A stretch of DNA of 64,000 nt from Lomentospora prolificans. Its lineage: Eukaryota; Ascomycota; Sordariomycetes; Microascales; Microascaceae. The position numbers and the translations under genes were made by a program. The stretch's first letter is position 1; every line of letters starts with the position of its first letter. Positions 1-11,700 of the stretch are shown here, piece by piece. The notes below the pieces were generated by a model that was not told the origin of the DNA, made no database searches, and saw only the letters and a program-made list of their open reading frames with translations. The DNA is taken from the NCBI GenBank assembly GCA_029532625.1, contig JARFXM010000011.1:3113501-3177500 (forward strand). Reading direction: 5' to 3'.

Positions 1-1858
1 AGCGTAGTTTATCTTATGCAATTAATTTTCTGTCTCCAGTGTCGGACTAGGGCTCCACTCGGTTCTATCACGTGTACCTGATAAGCGTAACAAATTTACG
101 GGATGCAATGTGAAAGGCTCTACTTGAGTTGTTTTCGCGATTTGAAGAGGAAGAAATGGCTTCTACTTGGATACAGAGGACCGCATCAGCAAGGTTCCTT
201 GGCGTTTGCATCGTCTACCCAAGCCAAAGCGGAGAAGATATTGGGAACTATCTTGGCTCCACCTGCCCGTCACATAGTGTGAACTTGGCTCCAGGGGTTG
301 GTCGCAGTCATGGCTGGCGCAGCGGCAGTGAGAGATAGTACCTGTCGAACCTGCTGGGGTCTCCTTGGAGATGGGAAGCCTGCCCCTGTCTCTGCATCCA
401 ACCTCCAAGCCGTCAACGAGGGCAGGCCCAAAGGTCAACCGCCTCCCCAGAGCCGCTTCCAACTCTTCAAGCTCCAAGTTGCACTAAAATATTACTCCCT
501 CGCTCGGTAGAGGGACTAGGCTTGTTAGGTGCTTCAAGATCTATCTGCAAGGGTCATCCTCGCACTATGAGAGCCGCGTCACATTTGCTTCCCCCCCTCC
601 CCCGCGCGGGACCCCGGTTTACCAGAGGAGAGCTTCACGTCCGAGTTCTGGATTCTGCGAGCGCAGGAGACATAGCAGAGCCAATAAGATGGGAAACCCG
701 GGTTTTCCTCCAAATAGGAACTTAGTTGAGTCTTCCGGGAGACTCCCACCTCGCTTTGATTCGTATCAATGGTCTCGCACCATTCAGCACGGCCGAGCCC
801 TCCAAATATGACACGCCATCACGCATCAGCTCATGTTTTGTCAAGGTCTAGATTTCATTTCCCGCGTCCGAAGGCGGCCTAGTGTACACAAGGCTTTTGC
901 GACGAGGTTTTCATCAATGGCTGGCTCAAGGACACCCTTGTGCCCTCTTGCAGTTGCCGGTTTTCCGCCTCGGGTCCCCGATCTGGCTCTTAGAGAAAAG
1001 CCTACGCATGGGGCTCTAGTGATCAACTCCCCAGCACCTGACCTCGCTGGCAATTATGTCTTTGCTCTGCTCTGTGTGCAGACATGGGCGCCGCGAGGAG
1101 ACCAGAAAGCATACGAAGCCTAATAGTAGTCGCCTAAGTCGATATTGAGAGTGCGCCAGTTTTGATAAATCGGTAATTGTCGGAAACGCGTCCGATGGCT
1201 TCTAGATTCTGATTTTCAGAGGTAATAAGCGATGCTTCCTCTGCTTCGCAGCCCCGTTTCATGAGCCCAAGCGAATGTATAGGTCAGAGAGACCAATACA
1301 CAAAAGAGTACCAAGAAGGACCACAGGAAGAAGCCCGCGCCGAAACAACGTTTGCTCTGTTTTGTCTTCAAATAACGTAACTCTCTTTGACTTCTTGCTG
1401 GCGCAGCCCATGTTTTTCCGAAATCGCTCCAATAATGGGATGCTCGAGTCCAAGAAATGAGGCTCTTTTTCTCAAGTTCCAGTTTATATAAACAAATAGT
1501 TGCTCTGCTATTGTTTCCAGGAACCGACGGCCCGATTAAAGGACCGCAATCTATTCGGCCTGGGCGATTTCGATCCGGCCGGAGCTGCAATATACCCGCA
1601 ATAATTTGAGGGGTAAATCCAGACGGCCGGGTTATATGAGAAGAATTGTGTAAACATCCTCTTAAAGAGTTTGCCTAATAATAAAGGATGGGGACGTCGA
1701 CCGACCGATTAAGCGGGTATGCGGAGCAGCTCCACGTTTGGTCCCAACTTGATGACCGCTCGCTGTGTGGATTCGAAGTTTGACGTTGAAGATCCACCTC
1801 AGAACCCGATAATTGATCCCTCGATCCGGAGATTCGACACCAGTTCCGCTTGGCTGCC
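1..1858. other. Gene-free region at window start
   Basis: I see no convincing gene here. Short open frames exist on both strands but none shows a recognisable domain or a plausible splice chain. One frame on the minus strand (1453-1259, 64 residues) ends in a hydrophobic stretch that could span a membrane, but it overlaps another open frame of similar quality, so it is not called. Confidence 0.6.
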
Positions 1859-3646
1859 ATGTCGATTGTCATCCCCGAGCTGGGACTAGACCCCGGCTTG
1901 GAGACGTATGTACTCAACGAGCCACCGCAAACATTGTTTGTCGACTGCATCGAGGACTCTCTTACCTACGGCTACTGGAATATTCAAGACTTTAAGTACC
2001 AAAGCGGCGGCGACTCTGGAGAGACCCTTGCCGAAACAATTTACTTCCGAATCACCAGTGAGCTCGGAAAGTTGGATATTGAATGCCAGGCTCCCTCGAA
2101 TTGGACGGCCACAGATCCCGAAGCGTCGGCTTACTGTGACAGCGCCATCCCAGCCACGACGTTCAAGTTCCACATTGCCGACGAAAACTACGGTACACTC
2201 AAGATCAATCAGATTTGGAGCTGTCCCAGCGGCGAAGAGGGAACTCAGTAAGTAATAATACTTGGCAGATTCCGTATTTCAAAGGCGCTGACAAGGCTCT
2301 TTCTTTCCCTCTAGAATAATCTTCAAGGCCGATGCAAACCTCAATCTCACTATCGAACAAGCTTCGCCCCAGAACGGAATAACAATCGAGGAGACTGGCC
2401 CGGTCACCATACCTTACTCCCTTCTTGCGCCCATCGAGATAACCCCTAGTGAAGAAGTCCCGGCTCCACCACCAGGAAGCCGAGACGCCGCATGCAAAGC
2501 AGCGTCGCAAACCCCAACGTGGTCCTTCTCAGACATTAGATGGGTCTGGTTTAATGTGTCGCGCGAAGCTCGCGCTATTATTGTTGGGGCAGTAATTGTC
2601 AATATTACCAGCGGACTCACCGAGGAGACTGTTTCATGCATGCATAGTGGTAGCATAGATCTAGTTCCTCCAGAGCAAGGGGGAGACTGTGAAACTGAGG
2701 ACCACTTTCGCTTCACCATCTGTTCAGGAACGGCCGTAGCGGATTCATATGGCCCAGAATACCCCAGCCACGTGGCCATTCGATTCGATGCATGTTCGAG
2801 GACAGTTGACATTGTGGAAAGCTGGTACTGCGATGGAGACGACGAGACTGATGGGTACGTCAAGTTTAATTCCACTCCCCAAGGATGCCACCCCATTTCG
2901 GCCCGCAGGTACGTATAACTGACATATCAAAGCGCTAAATACGTTGGATTTGGTCAGTTCACCCCGGATTCCTGGGATTGTAACTTGTTAGGCGACGTTG
3001 AGTCCACGCCCGACGCGGTGCCCGGGCTTCCTGGATTTAGTCAGTTCGTACAAAACGCCACCGTTTGCGAAGCCGCTTTCAAGGATGATAGCAGGACGGG
3101 AGCTGTTGCGGCAGAATACAGCCTCATGCCACACGCTTTCGATTATCAATACCCACGAGCCGCAGGCTGTCTTGTCGATTCTCTCCGACCGGAGAACTGG
3201 TATTGGAACTTTTTCCCGAATCTCTTCTCGGTGGAGATTGGTGAAGACGGATCTGTGGAGCGCATGGACTCAGCACTGGAACTTGGTGTGGCGGTGCCTT
3301 ATGGCTCGGCCACATTTCACTGCTTTACTCCTGCTAACGTACTCCTGGGGGACTGCTACGCTCCATTCTTTCCTGGAGGGACTTTCCTCAGTGCGAAGGG
3401 TGTATACGATCCTGAGACCAAAGTCTTTTCTATTGAACAAACATGGGCATGCTCCGAGAGAAGCCCTAACCACCCGTAAGTCGGACGTTACGCTCCTCAA
3501 TAGTTTCGGTGTATACTAATAACTACATCTGATAACACAGGATTGTATTTACGGCGAAAGGCAGTATCGAAGTGCCCGAGTCAAATCAAGAATCGGTCCG
3601 GATGCCAATGGATATCACTTGGCAAACCACTGATGGAAGTAACTAA
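1859..3646 (+). CDS. Three-module protein of unknown function
   Basis: Four exons join in phase: 1859-2247, 2315-2912, 2958-3475 and 3541-3646, giving 536 residues. The protein holds three related modules of about 150-170 residues. Each module closes with the same signature: a hydrophobic strand, then W-x-C (QIWSC, ESWYC, QTWAC) followed by an acidic or polar turn. An intron follows each signature or lies close behind it. Cysteines are frequent and spaced similarly in each module, which suggests disulfide-bonded beta domains as found in secreted fungal proteins. The ATG at 1859 gives no obvious signal peptide, so an upstream signal-bearing exon may be missing from this model. The donor of the second intron (GTATAA) is weak but is the only choice that keeps the frame. 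I do not recognise the family. Part of exon 2 recurs at 3941-4066. Confidence 0.7.
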
Positions 3647-3837
3647 AGATGGAAGAACGATTGGGTATTAATAGATCGAAATATTTATTGAAACAACACA
3701 TCATCTGAATGAACCCGCCTAGATTCGACGGTATCTACTCCGTGACTATTATTGATTATTTGCATCATATTCCAATATCCCCTTTCTAACCTTTTTGTCT
3801 TATGTTTAGTGTTTCTAACATTTGATTGTTTCTGCTG
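3647..3837. other. Short AT-rich 3' flank
   Basis: This AT-rich spacer follows the stop of the three-module gene and probably carries its 3' UTR and polyadenylation region. No gene is seen. Confidence 0.4.
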
Positions 3838-4066
3838 ACGACTCACATACACACTTTTGGTTCTCGCCCTCTTTGGGCACAGTCTCCGTTGCTAGCTCTG
3901 TCCCAGGTAGTCGGCCCCCGACAAGACTCTTTTGCTTTAGAATAAATAATCTTCAAGACTGATGCAAATCTCAATCTTGCCATTGTACAACATACATCTG
4001 AAAACGAAATAACAATAGAGGAGCCTGGTCCTACCATGATACTGTGCTCCCTTCTCGCACCTGTTG
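3838..4066 (+). pseudogene. Mosaic of two duplicated gene fragments
   Basis: Two blocks lie side by side. Bases 3838-3925 align with 16368-16463, the antisense of the last exon of the AA8 cytochrome gene; shared words include cgacgact/cgacgactt, catacac, ccgttgc, agctctgtcc and ggtagtcggcc. Bases 3941-4066 align with 2315-2440, the start of exon 2 of the three-module gene, and an acceptor-like tttag is kept just upstream. Neither block has an open frame. Several differences are C to T or G to A. The mosaic therefore joins pieces of two genes that now lie about 12 kb apart. It ends about 12 bp before the stop of the regulator gene. Confidence 0.7.
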
Positions 4067-4078
4067 CCCAAGACCAAG

Positions 4079-6943
4079 CTACAGAGGAGGCAGTTGGTCG
4101 CTATCTAGCAATTCTATCATCTGCTGGCTGACAGAATACCAATTTGCCAGATGTGACGGTAGCTCTGCCCCTTTGGTCACATCTAAAGCATCGGTCGGCA
4201 TTGAAAGATGGAGCATTGTTGGCGACATCATTGAGCTGCTCTCGGTAAGATTTTGATTGTCTGCTGTAACATTTGACCCCGCGTGAGGGTAGAATCCGAG
4301 GGCATGGAGATAGGCGTCCATCTCCGTTCTGACTTCGGTCTGGCCGTCCTGTGACGGTGTAGACGCGGTTTTAAGCTCAGTATAACGTAGCGCTACATTG
4401 TGGAAGACCTGGAAGAGACGATGATGCTTGGATATTGCATTAGAATGGTGACAAGCAGACTCTATAGAATCGACAAAAGTCTGCATCCGGTCCAAGTCTT
4501 CCAAATCTCCAGTTTCTAAAACATAACAAAACAAGACTATAAAAGGTATGAAAGGCGAGAAAAGAATGGTCCTAAGACGCGGAGGATGAGTGTTATTAGT
4601 CTGAACTAACGATGACCCGGCAAGGTTCGCACCCGAGGCCTCCTAAGGCTTACCAGTTAATGTATGACGACAGGAGCGCTGGTCCGCCTGTACCAATAGT
4701 CGGTATAGATGATTGATGGCTTGCTAGGGCAGCTCTGGCAGAGGCAATGCACTCATCGGTGAGGGATGTCCTGGACCCCGGGAGCGCCGGAACGGCTCGG
4801 TGGATGAGTGTTAAAATCGAGAGCCATAGGACTTCGTCGGACGTCGACATGAATCCGATCAGTTCATGTTGATACTCGTCAACCCCAGATTTGAGCCAGG
4901 TTCGCTAAGTCGCACATAACTGGTTAGCGTTCCTTGGAGTTTGAATGTAAGAGGGCGAAGGGCGAAGGGGGGTTACAAGGGTGCTACGAGACTGCTCTTG
5001 AATGCTATGCAGCTCCCCCGACAGTTCCACAGTTCTTTGCCTTCGTAGTTCATCCGAGAGCGCGAGAGAATGTGCGCTATAGAGCTTCTCGTAGATTTTC
5101 CCAGCCAGGCTGGCAAGTCTCACCGCGTTGCGGCAATAGTTCATTGCTGGAGTAGTTCCAGGCAATGGAACTGTGATCTCATAGTCAGGAATTGCGGAAC
5201 AGCGGCCAAGTCGGAGGCATAGAGTCTTTTCCAGGAAGTAGATAATCCAGAAGAGCAGGCCATGTGGGTTGGGGGCATCGCCCCGCTCATCCGCACCTTG
5301 TGCTCGAGTGTGACAGCCGAGCGTATAGGAAGCTTGGTACGCCGCGCTCACAAAAACCCATGCCAGAGAGGGCTTGGAAACATCCACTGCGTAGATGGCC
5401 TGTTTGTTTTGGATTAGTATGCAAAGCCCAGTTGGGTAATATTGGAGTGTTAGCGTACCCCTAAAGCCAGGGCCAGGGTCATGTCATAGGTAGGTCTGAG
5501 TTGCAGAGGCAATCCGGAGAGCGCTGTCTCCAGGTTTCTCTGACACATCAGTCTACCCTCATCGGAACTTCCTGACTGCTGCTGATCGGCTGATCGAATG
5601 TCGATATCATGAAACAAATCTGCACACAGGTTTAGCTCAGTCCCATGCCCTGAACGGAACTTGAGATACTTACTGTACAGCGCAATATTGACAATGATGA
5701 ACTCTGCGATGGAGTAGTCCTGGGAAAAGTACACCTTTAGGCATAAATCTGATAGACTTCGGAAACGGAGCAACTCGCCAAGAAAGACGAGAGTGATGTG
5801 GTGTTGCTCTAAAGTCACTGGTCAGCAAATTGCCCTCATGTGCCTGGTATCTGCCTACGTGCACAGCATCGGCCAAACCAGTATATCGCAAAGTTCAAGT
5901 ATTAGTGAAGGCGACGGGTAATTACTCTGGGAGTGCCCACAGGGAGGAAGCAACCGGATGTACCTTGGGCTTTTCGTATCACTGCCACAGCGGCTTGGAT
6001 TGGTGGCATAGTGCAGTCTTCGTGACCTACTGGGGCCGAAGGTAGCGCAAGTGTGAACAAACTTTCTGGAGATTGACGCAAGGTCTTCATTGCGTCAACA
6101 ATGTTATGAAGCGAGTCCAAGAGTTCTCTGGTTTCGAAGGTATAGCCCCTCTGCCGATCAGCGCCGGCCACCTTGTGCAGAAAATCGATAGCTAGCGACG
6201 AATGGGCAGAGAGTGACGAGGAACCTTCAACAACGGGCTCAGATTCATTTTTAGGTTCTGAATTGGCGTCTGTTTGGTTGTCTGAAGGGCGACATTCTCT
6301 CTGGCTTTCGCTTCGAACTGGGAGGGTAGGACAGGGGCCCGCTTTCGATGACCCATCAAGCGAACAGGATGAATGGATCGAATGAGTGGATAAGCTAGGA
6401 GTGGGTGATGCGAAGTCGTTCGGCCCTTGATGTAGCGTGTCGTTTGCGATGAGCGTGTTGATGGCACGGCCCATTTGGTCCAGCCTTCTGTCGATATCGT
6501 CAAGCTTCTCCCGGCTAAAAACAGTGAGGATTAGGGCAAGAAAGGTAGATAGCAACGATATGCCGTGCTTACTCTTTGGACGTTATCGAGACTCGTCTCC
6601 GTCTAGGCCTCACAGCACGCGGTGACGTTGTGCAATTTACTTTGGCCCGTTGGCAATTCGCACAGGGAGAATTCTTGTCACAACGGATCTGTGATGGTTG
6701 GTCAGCCTCGTCCAGGAATAGGATGCAGATGGCTCAGAGCCTCACTTTACGGATTCGACAATGGTCACACTGGGAATCGATCCGTTATTAGTTGACCAAC
6801 CAGTAAGCAAGAAAAGTTAGGAAGCTTCGCCTGAGGATGGAAGGTCTTACGGCCTTGGGAGTAGTAATAGTGGGCGTCGGAGCCGGCTCTGTGGACTTGA
6901 CGGGCTCGAGGCTATGTGTCTCCGACATGGTTGTAGCGCGCAT
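4079..6943 (-). CDS. Zn2Cys6 transcription factor, fungal-specific domain
   Basis: A nuclear regulator in many exons. The zinc cluster is split by an intron: a 24-nt exon (6769-6746) codes CDHCRIRK and the next (6688-6573) continues IRCDKNSPCANCQRAKVNC, giving the canonical C-x2-C-x6-C-x5-C-x2-C-x6-C. A basic stretch (RPRRRR) and a probable dimerisation helix (LDDIDRRLDQM) follow. Further exons are 6514-5964, 5808-5674, 5619-5459, 5399-4977 and 4904-4654; all phases agree to that point. They carry the fungal-specific regulatory domain, with GLLFWIIYFLEKTLCLRLGR as its most typical segment. The last exon ends at 4079. The join between 4654 and about 4572 cannot be made in frame with standard splice sites, so there is either an unusual intron or a one-base frameshift near the C terminus. 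The gene is divergent from the ABC exporter at 8709, which is a candidate target by position only. Confidence 0.85.
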
Positions 6944-8708
6944 AGCTTGTGGTGGGCGGGATGCACGGAACCCTATAACGATGCGTATTGAGAGGAAGTA
7001 GACGGTTGAGGAAGACAATGTTGGGATACGGCATGGAGATATGGCGCCCGCCGAAGCTGCGCTGAGTCCGTGCGGTATTAAACCTGCTCGCTTCCCGAAA
7101 AGCCCGAAACTCCGCGATCCACACTTGGCACTCCGCCTCCTAGGACGTAATTGAGGTTGGGATGAAACGCCGAGATCGATCCTTGCATTCTACTGGCACC
7201 CGCGGAAACCGAGGAGCCGGTTGACTGGGTGGTCAATTTGCTGATGGCTCTCGTCAAACGCCCAAGTATTACTGAACACCTGCTGAGCAAACCAATATTC
7301 GACGAAATACAACATTTACAGCTAGTCAAACTCGGCAAATATGTTGTCTCGTTGGGGATGGTGCGGCGCAGGCACGCCTTATTACCTGCCGCTGATGCGT
7401 AAACCCGTTTGCCACCTAAACCGATGGACTGGAGCTCGGTGATGACATTAGGGTTCGTCCTAGCCATAGTACCAAAAATGTGAAGCACCGGCACGCAGAC
7501 TCGGAAGTCCCAGTTCGCTCTCCGAGTTTGGCTGTATTGTTGATCCAGAGCCGACGCGCTCGGGCTAGTCAAAAATCGAATCAAAGCCAAGTCAGGTTAA
7601 ATCTAACATATTCGTTATCTATGGCGTAATAGCGGGCTATGCTTTCAAGCCTGATGAGTTTTGTTTGTGATGGAATCTCGATCCTAAACTTGACCACGAT
7701 GGTCTCGTTCTAAGCACAAAGCAAATACTGAAAGATGGGCAGCTACTACCAGGAAGATCTAACTCCTGTTATTGCCCTAAAATATGGGTGGATACATTAC
7801 TGTTGATTGTGGGAAACACCGTGTTATGAAGCAGAATAGCGCGAAATAAGATGATATACGATGATACAGACGATGCGGGTAGCATTGGACCTCGCCGGGT
7901 CCGGGAACGAGGACAGGAATGCCGTGGAGACAGGTATGCTAGATGACGTAGAGACACAGCAGATGCCAGAACCCGGCAAAAGCGCCTGTCTCCAGGGTTC
8001 CCGAAACAGGATGCTATGGTGACGGCCCGTTGAGACTAGGATACCGAGCCGGGGCATACTATTCTGTAAACATGCAGTGGTACACGTCGGTACTAACTGT
8101 GGATCTAGAATACGTCAATCCAGTTGAATTAGAGCCTTGCACGGAAACAGTACAAGCTGGATAAGCGCATCCGGCTCCGCTCCGGATAGGTGGTACGCAT
8201 TGTCATCATAGTCCCGCACGAAACGAAGCGGTGGGAGTTGGTGGAGCTATGCAGGTTCAATCTTCAGAATACAGGGTGGCTACGAAACGCGACATGCATT
8301 CTTGACGCTTGGCTTGAGAACAGAACAAATCCGTTCGCCGGGGTACTAGCACTGCTCTGTGGCTCGCTGCGAAGAGCTCCTCCGCCCGCGGGTCCCAGGC
8401 CCCGGACCGCCTGGGAGCCCTTTCGTGCTGGTAGGCGGCGTGCCCGGAACTTCGGCGCCCCTGAGCACCGAACCACCGAGAAAACATGGATTTAAGAAAG
8501 AAGCACCTGGTTAGTTTTGTTGTTGCCTGAAGAGGATACTTGATCTTCTGCCCCGTCTCCGGCATTTTCTGCGATATTAATACTTCGAAGTTGGACGCGA
8601 CACGAACATCCCTCCATTTCCCTTCCGTCTTGCGCACTCAAATATGCGATGAGTTATTGACCCAAGTCTACTTTCAACTACACCGTGCGTACCGTCACGC
8701 ATTGTACA
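6944..8708. promoter_or_regulatory. Divergent intergenic region, regulator / ABC exporter
   Basis: About 1.8 kb separates the start codons of the Zn2Cys6 regulator (-) and the ABC exporter (+), and it must hold both promoters. A 170-codon open frame on the minus strand (7590-7078) has no recognisable domain and is not called. The stretch 8340-8480 is clearly GC-richer than its surroundings and contains a strong inverted repeat (listed separately). Confidence 0.5.
8390..8419. repeat. Inverted repeat upstream of ABC exporter
   Basis: Two 11-bp arms, 8390-8400 and 8409-8419, are inverted copies with one mismatch (the inner 8 bp TCCCAGGC / GCCTGGGA are perfect). They are separated by an 8-bp spacer containing CGG, and lie about 290 bp upstream of the exporter start. 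It could be a dimeric regulator site or a chance hairpin in GC-rich sequence. Confidence 0.45.
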
Positions 8709-11700
8709 ATGGCTGCCGAGAAGAAAGAAAAGGCAACGTCTACGTTGGCCGAAGGGGCTGGCGGTGGTGGTGGGCAAGAACTTGGTGCTGTCCAAGGCTA
8801 TACTGTAAGTTGCTTGACATTTCCCTTCTATATATAACTAATAGAGTAACAAAGACTTTGTGTAGCGAATCTTTCGATATGGCACCTCGACCGAGTACAC
8901 GATGCAAGCCATTGCAACTGTGTGTGCATTAGGCTCAGGTGTCGGCATGGCCATGGTCAACTTAGTGTTCGGACAATTCATTACTGTCATCACCGACTAT
9001 TCAACAGGGAAGTCAAGCCCTTCAGATTTCCGAAGGGACGCCGCTCGACTTGCGTAAGTTGCATCGAACAGCCCGCCATAACAGGTACTATGTAAGACTG
9101 ACCTGGGAACAGTCTCTACTTTTTCATTATTGGCATCGGACGATTTGTAGTTAGTTACGCCTACGGATCACTCTACACGATCGCCGCGTACCGTATCACC
9201 CGAAACATCCGTTACCTTTATCTCAAAGCTGGTCTCAGCCAGGAGGTTGCATATTTTGATGCTGGGACAGGCGGATCAATCGCCATGCAAGCCACATCGA
9301 ACGGCAAGCTGATCCAGGCAGGCATCTCTGAAAAGTTGGGAATGGTCTTCCAGGGACTATCTGCCTTCATCTCTGCCTTTGTTTTGGCCTTTGTCACCCA
9401 GTGGAAACTCACTCTGATCTGCTGTTGCATCGCCCCGGCTGCACTTCTCGTGATGGGTGTGAGCTCAGCTGTCGAAGCCTCTATCGAAACTAAGATCCTC
9501 CAGGTTCACGCCCAGGGAGGTTCTTTTGTGGAGAGTATTCTATCGAGTGCTCGGACGGTCCAGGCCTTCGGACTTCGAAACAAGCTTGTAAGGGATTTCG
9601 ATAAATATCTGACGGAGGCCCACAAGCTCGGCAACAAGAAGAACGTCCTCTTTGGTTGCATGTTCTCTACGGAATACTTTATCATCTTTGCCGGCATGGG
9701 CTTGTGCTTCTGGCAAGCCATCGGTATGCTGGCCAGAGGCGAAGTCGAACAGCCCGGGGATGTTTTCATGTGAGTTTGCCTCCTGCCTAACGTGCCGCTC
9801 GTACCAGCTGCTCAATTTCAGCGCAGCGTCCTCATGTCGGTCATTGTCGCATCTGCAAGTTTGACCGCCATCGCCCCATATTTGATCGATTTTAGCCGTG
9901 CAGCTTCTGCAGCTACAGAGCTGTTCCGGCTAATGGACCGCTCCTCAGCCATCGACCCGTTTAACGAGTCTGGAGAACAGCCTACGGAAGTGGCTGGAAA
10001 CATCGACTTCCAGAACGTCACCTTTAGCTATCCAATGCGTCCTGGCGTCACGGTACTGGATGACTTTACTCTACACATCCACGCTGGAAAGGTGACCGCT
10101 CTTGTTGGAGCAAGTGGGTCTGGTAAGAGTACCATCGTCGGCCTCATTGAGCGGTGGTACAATACCAATTCTGGATCCGTGTTACTCGACGGCCGGCCCA
10201 TCGAAAAGTTCAATCTGTCATGGCTCAGGAAGAACGTTCGTCTTGTTCAGCAAGAGCCTGTACTATTCTCGGGTACTGTTTTCGAGAACATTGCAAACGG
10301 TTTGGTTGGTACACCGTGGGAGAACGAAGCCAAACCGGAGAAATTAGCTAGAGTGCAAGAAGCCGCTAAAGTCGCCTTTGCCCACGAGTTCATCTCGGCC
10401 CTCCCTAATGGGTATGATACGGTCATTGGAGAACGAGGCGGCTTGCTCTCTGGGGGTCAGAAGCAGCGCGTGGCTATTGCTCGAAGCGTTGTCTCCCAGC
10501 CTCGAATCCTCCTTCTCGACGAGGCCACCAGCGCCTTAGACCCTCACGCTGAGGCCGTTGTCCAGCAAGCTCTTGACAATGTCTCCAAGGGTCGCACTAC
10601 CATCACTATCGCCCACAAGCTAGCGACGATCCGTAACGCTGATAACATTGTGGTCATGGACAAGGGTCGCATTATAGAACAGGGCACGCACCGTTCCCTG
10701 CTAGAGTCGAATGGTGCATATGCACGCCTTGTGAGGGCTCAGGATTTGTCAATGACGGCCAAGCAGGACTCGGAGAGCGATTCATCGGACAAGGACACCC
10801 AGGACGAAGCAGAAGACCAAGATGAACCGAAGCACCTCGGGCTGACCAAGTCGCTGACGCGGTACTCGACAACGACTAATAGACACATGGAGACACAGCT
10901 GGAGCGGGACAACTATGACAACTGGAAGCGATTCGGGCTCCTCCATACTATTTGGAAGCTGGTAGTGTCTTCTCCCGAACTGAAGTGGACCTACCTCGTG
11001 CTACTACTAGGTTGCCTTGGCTCAGGTAAGGCGAGCATCTCTTCGAGAAAGTCGATACATAGTAAACTGACGGTATTATAGCTGCTTCGTACCCTGGTCA
11101 GGCTATCTTGATGTCTAGATTCATTGAAGTGTTCAAGTTCACTGGCTCGAAGATGCAGGAGAAGGGGAACTTCTTCGCATTGATGTTCCTTGTCATTGCT
11201 TGTGGCTGTCTTGTTGTCTACTTTATTACAGGATGGACCTCCAATGTTATTGCCCAGGTATTAATTGACACATCTCACCCGGTTCTACATTCGATTGCTT
11301 CGTGATCATTGCTGACCAGATGCAAGACTCTCAACCACAAATACCGAAAGCAAATTGTCGACGACATGCTCCGACAGGACCTGCAATTCTTCGATCGCCC
11401 TGAAAACACGACGGGTGCACTGAGCAGCCGTACGGACTCCTACCCTTATGCCATCTTTGAGCTCATGGGTTTCAACGTCGCCATGATACTCACCGCAGTT
11501 CTTGGTGTGCTCTCGTGCTGCGCAGTCGCCCTGGCTTATGGCTGGAAACTGGGCCTGGTCATCATCTTCGCCGGCCTTCCCCCATTTCTGTTCTCAGGGT
11601 ACGCGCGCATGCGGATGGAAGCTGCAATGGACGTCAAAATCTCCAAAAGATTCTCTATGAGTGCATCCATTGCTTCAGAAGCAATCAACGCCATTCGGAC

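Noticed and set aside
7078..7590. 170-codon minus-strand open frame between regulator and exporter
   Set aside because: No recognisable domain, no homologous-looking motif and a poor start context.
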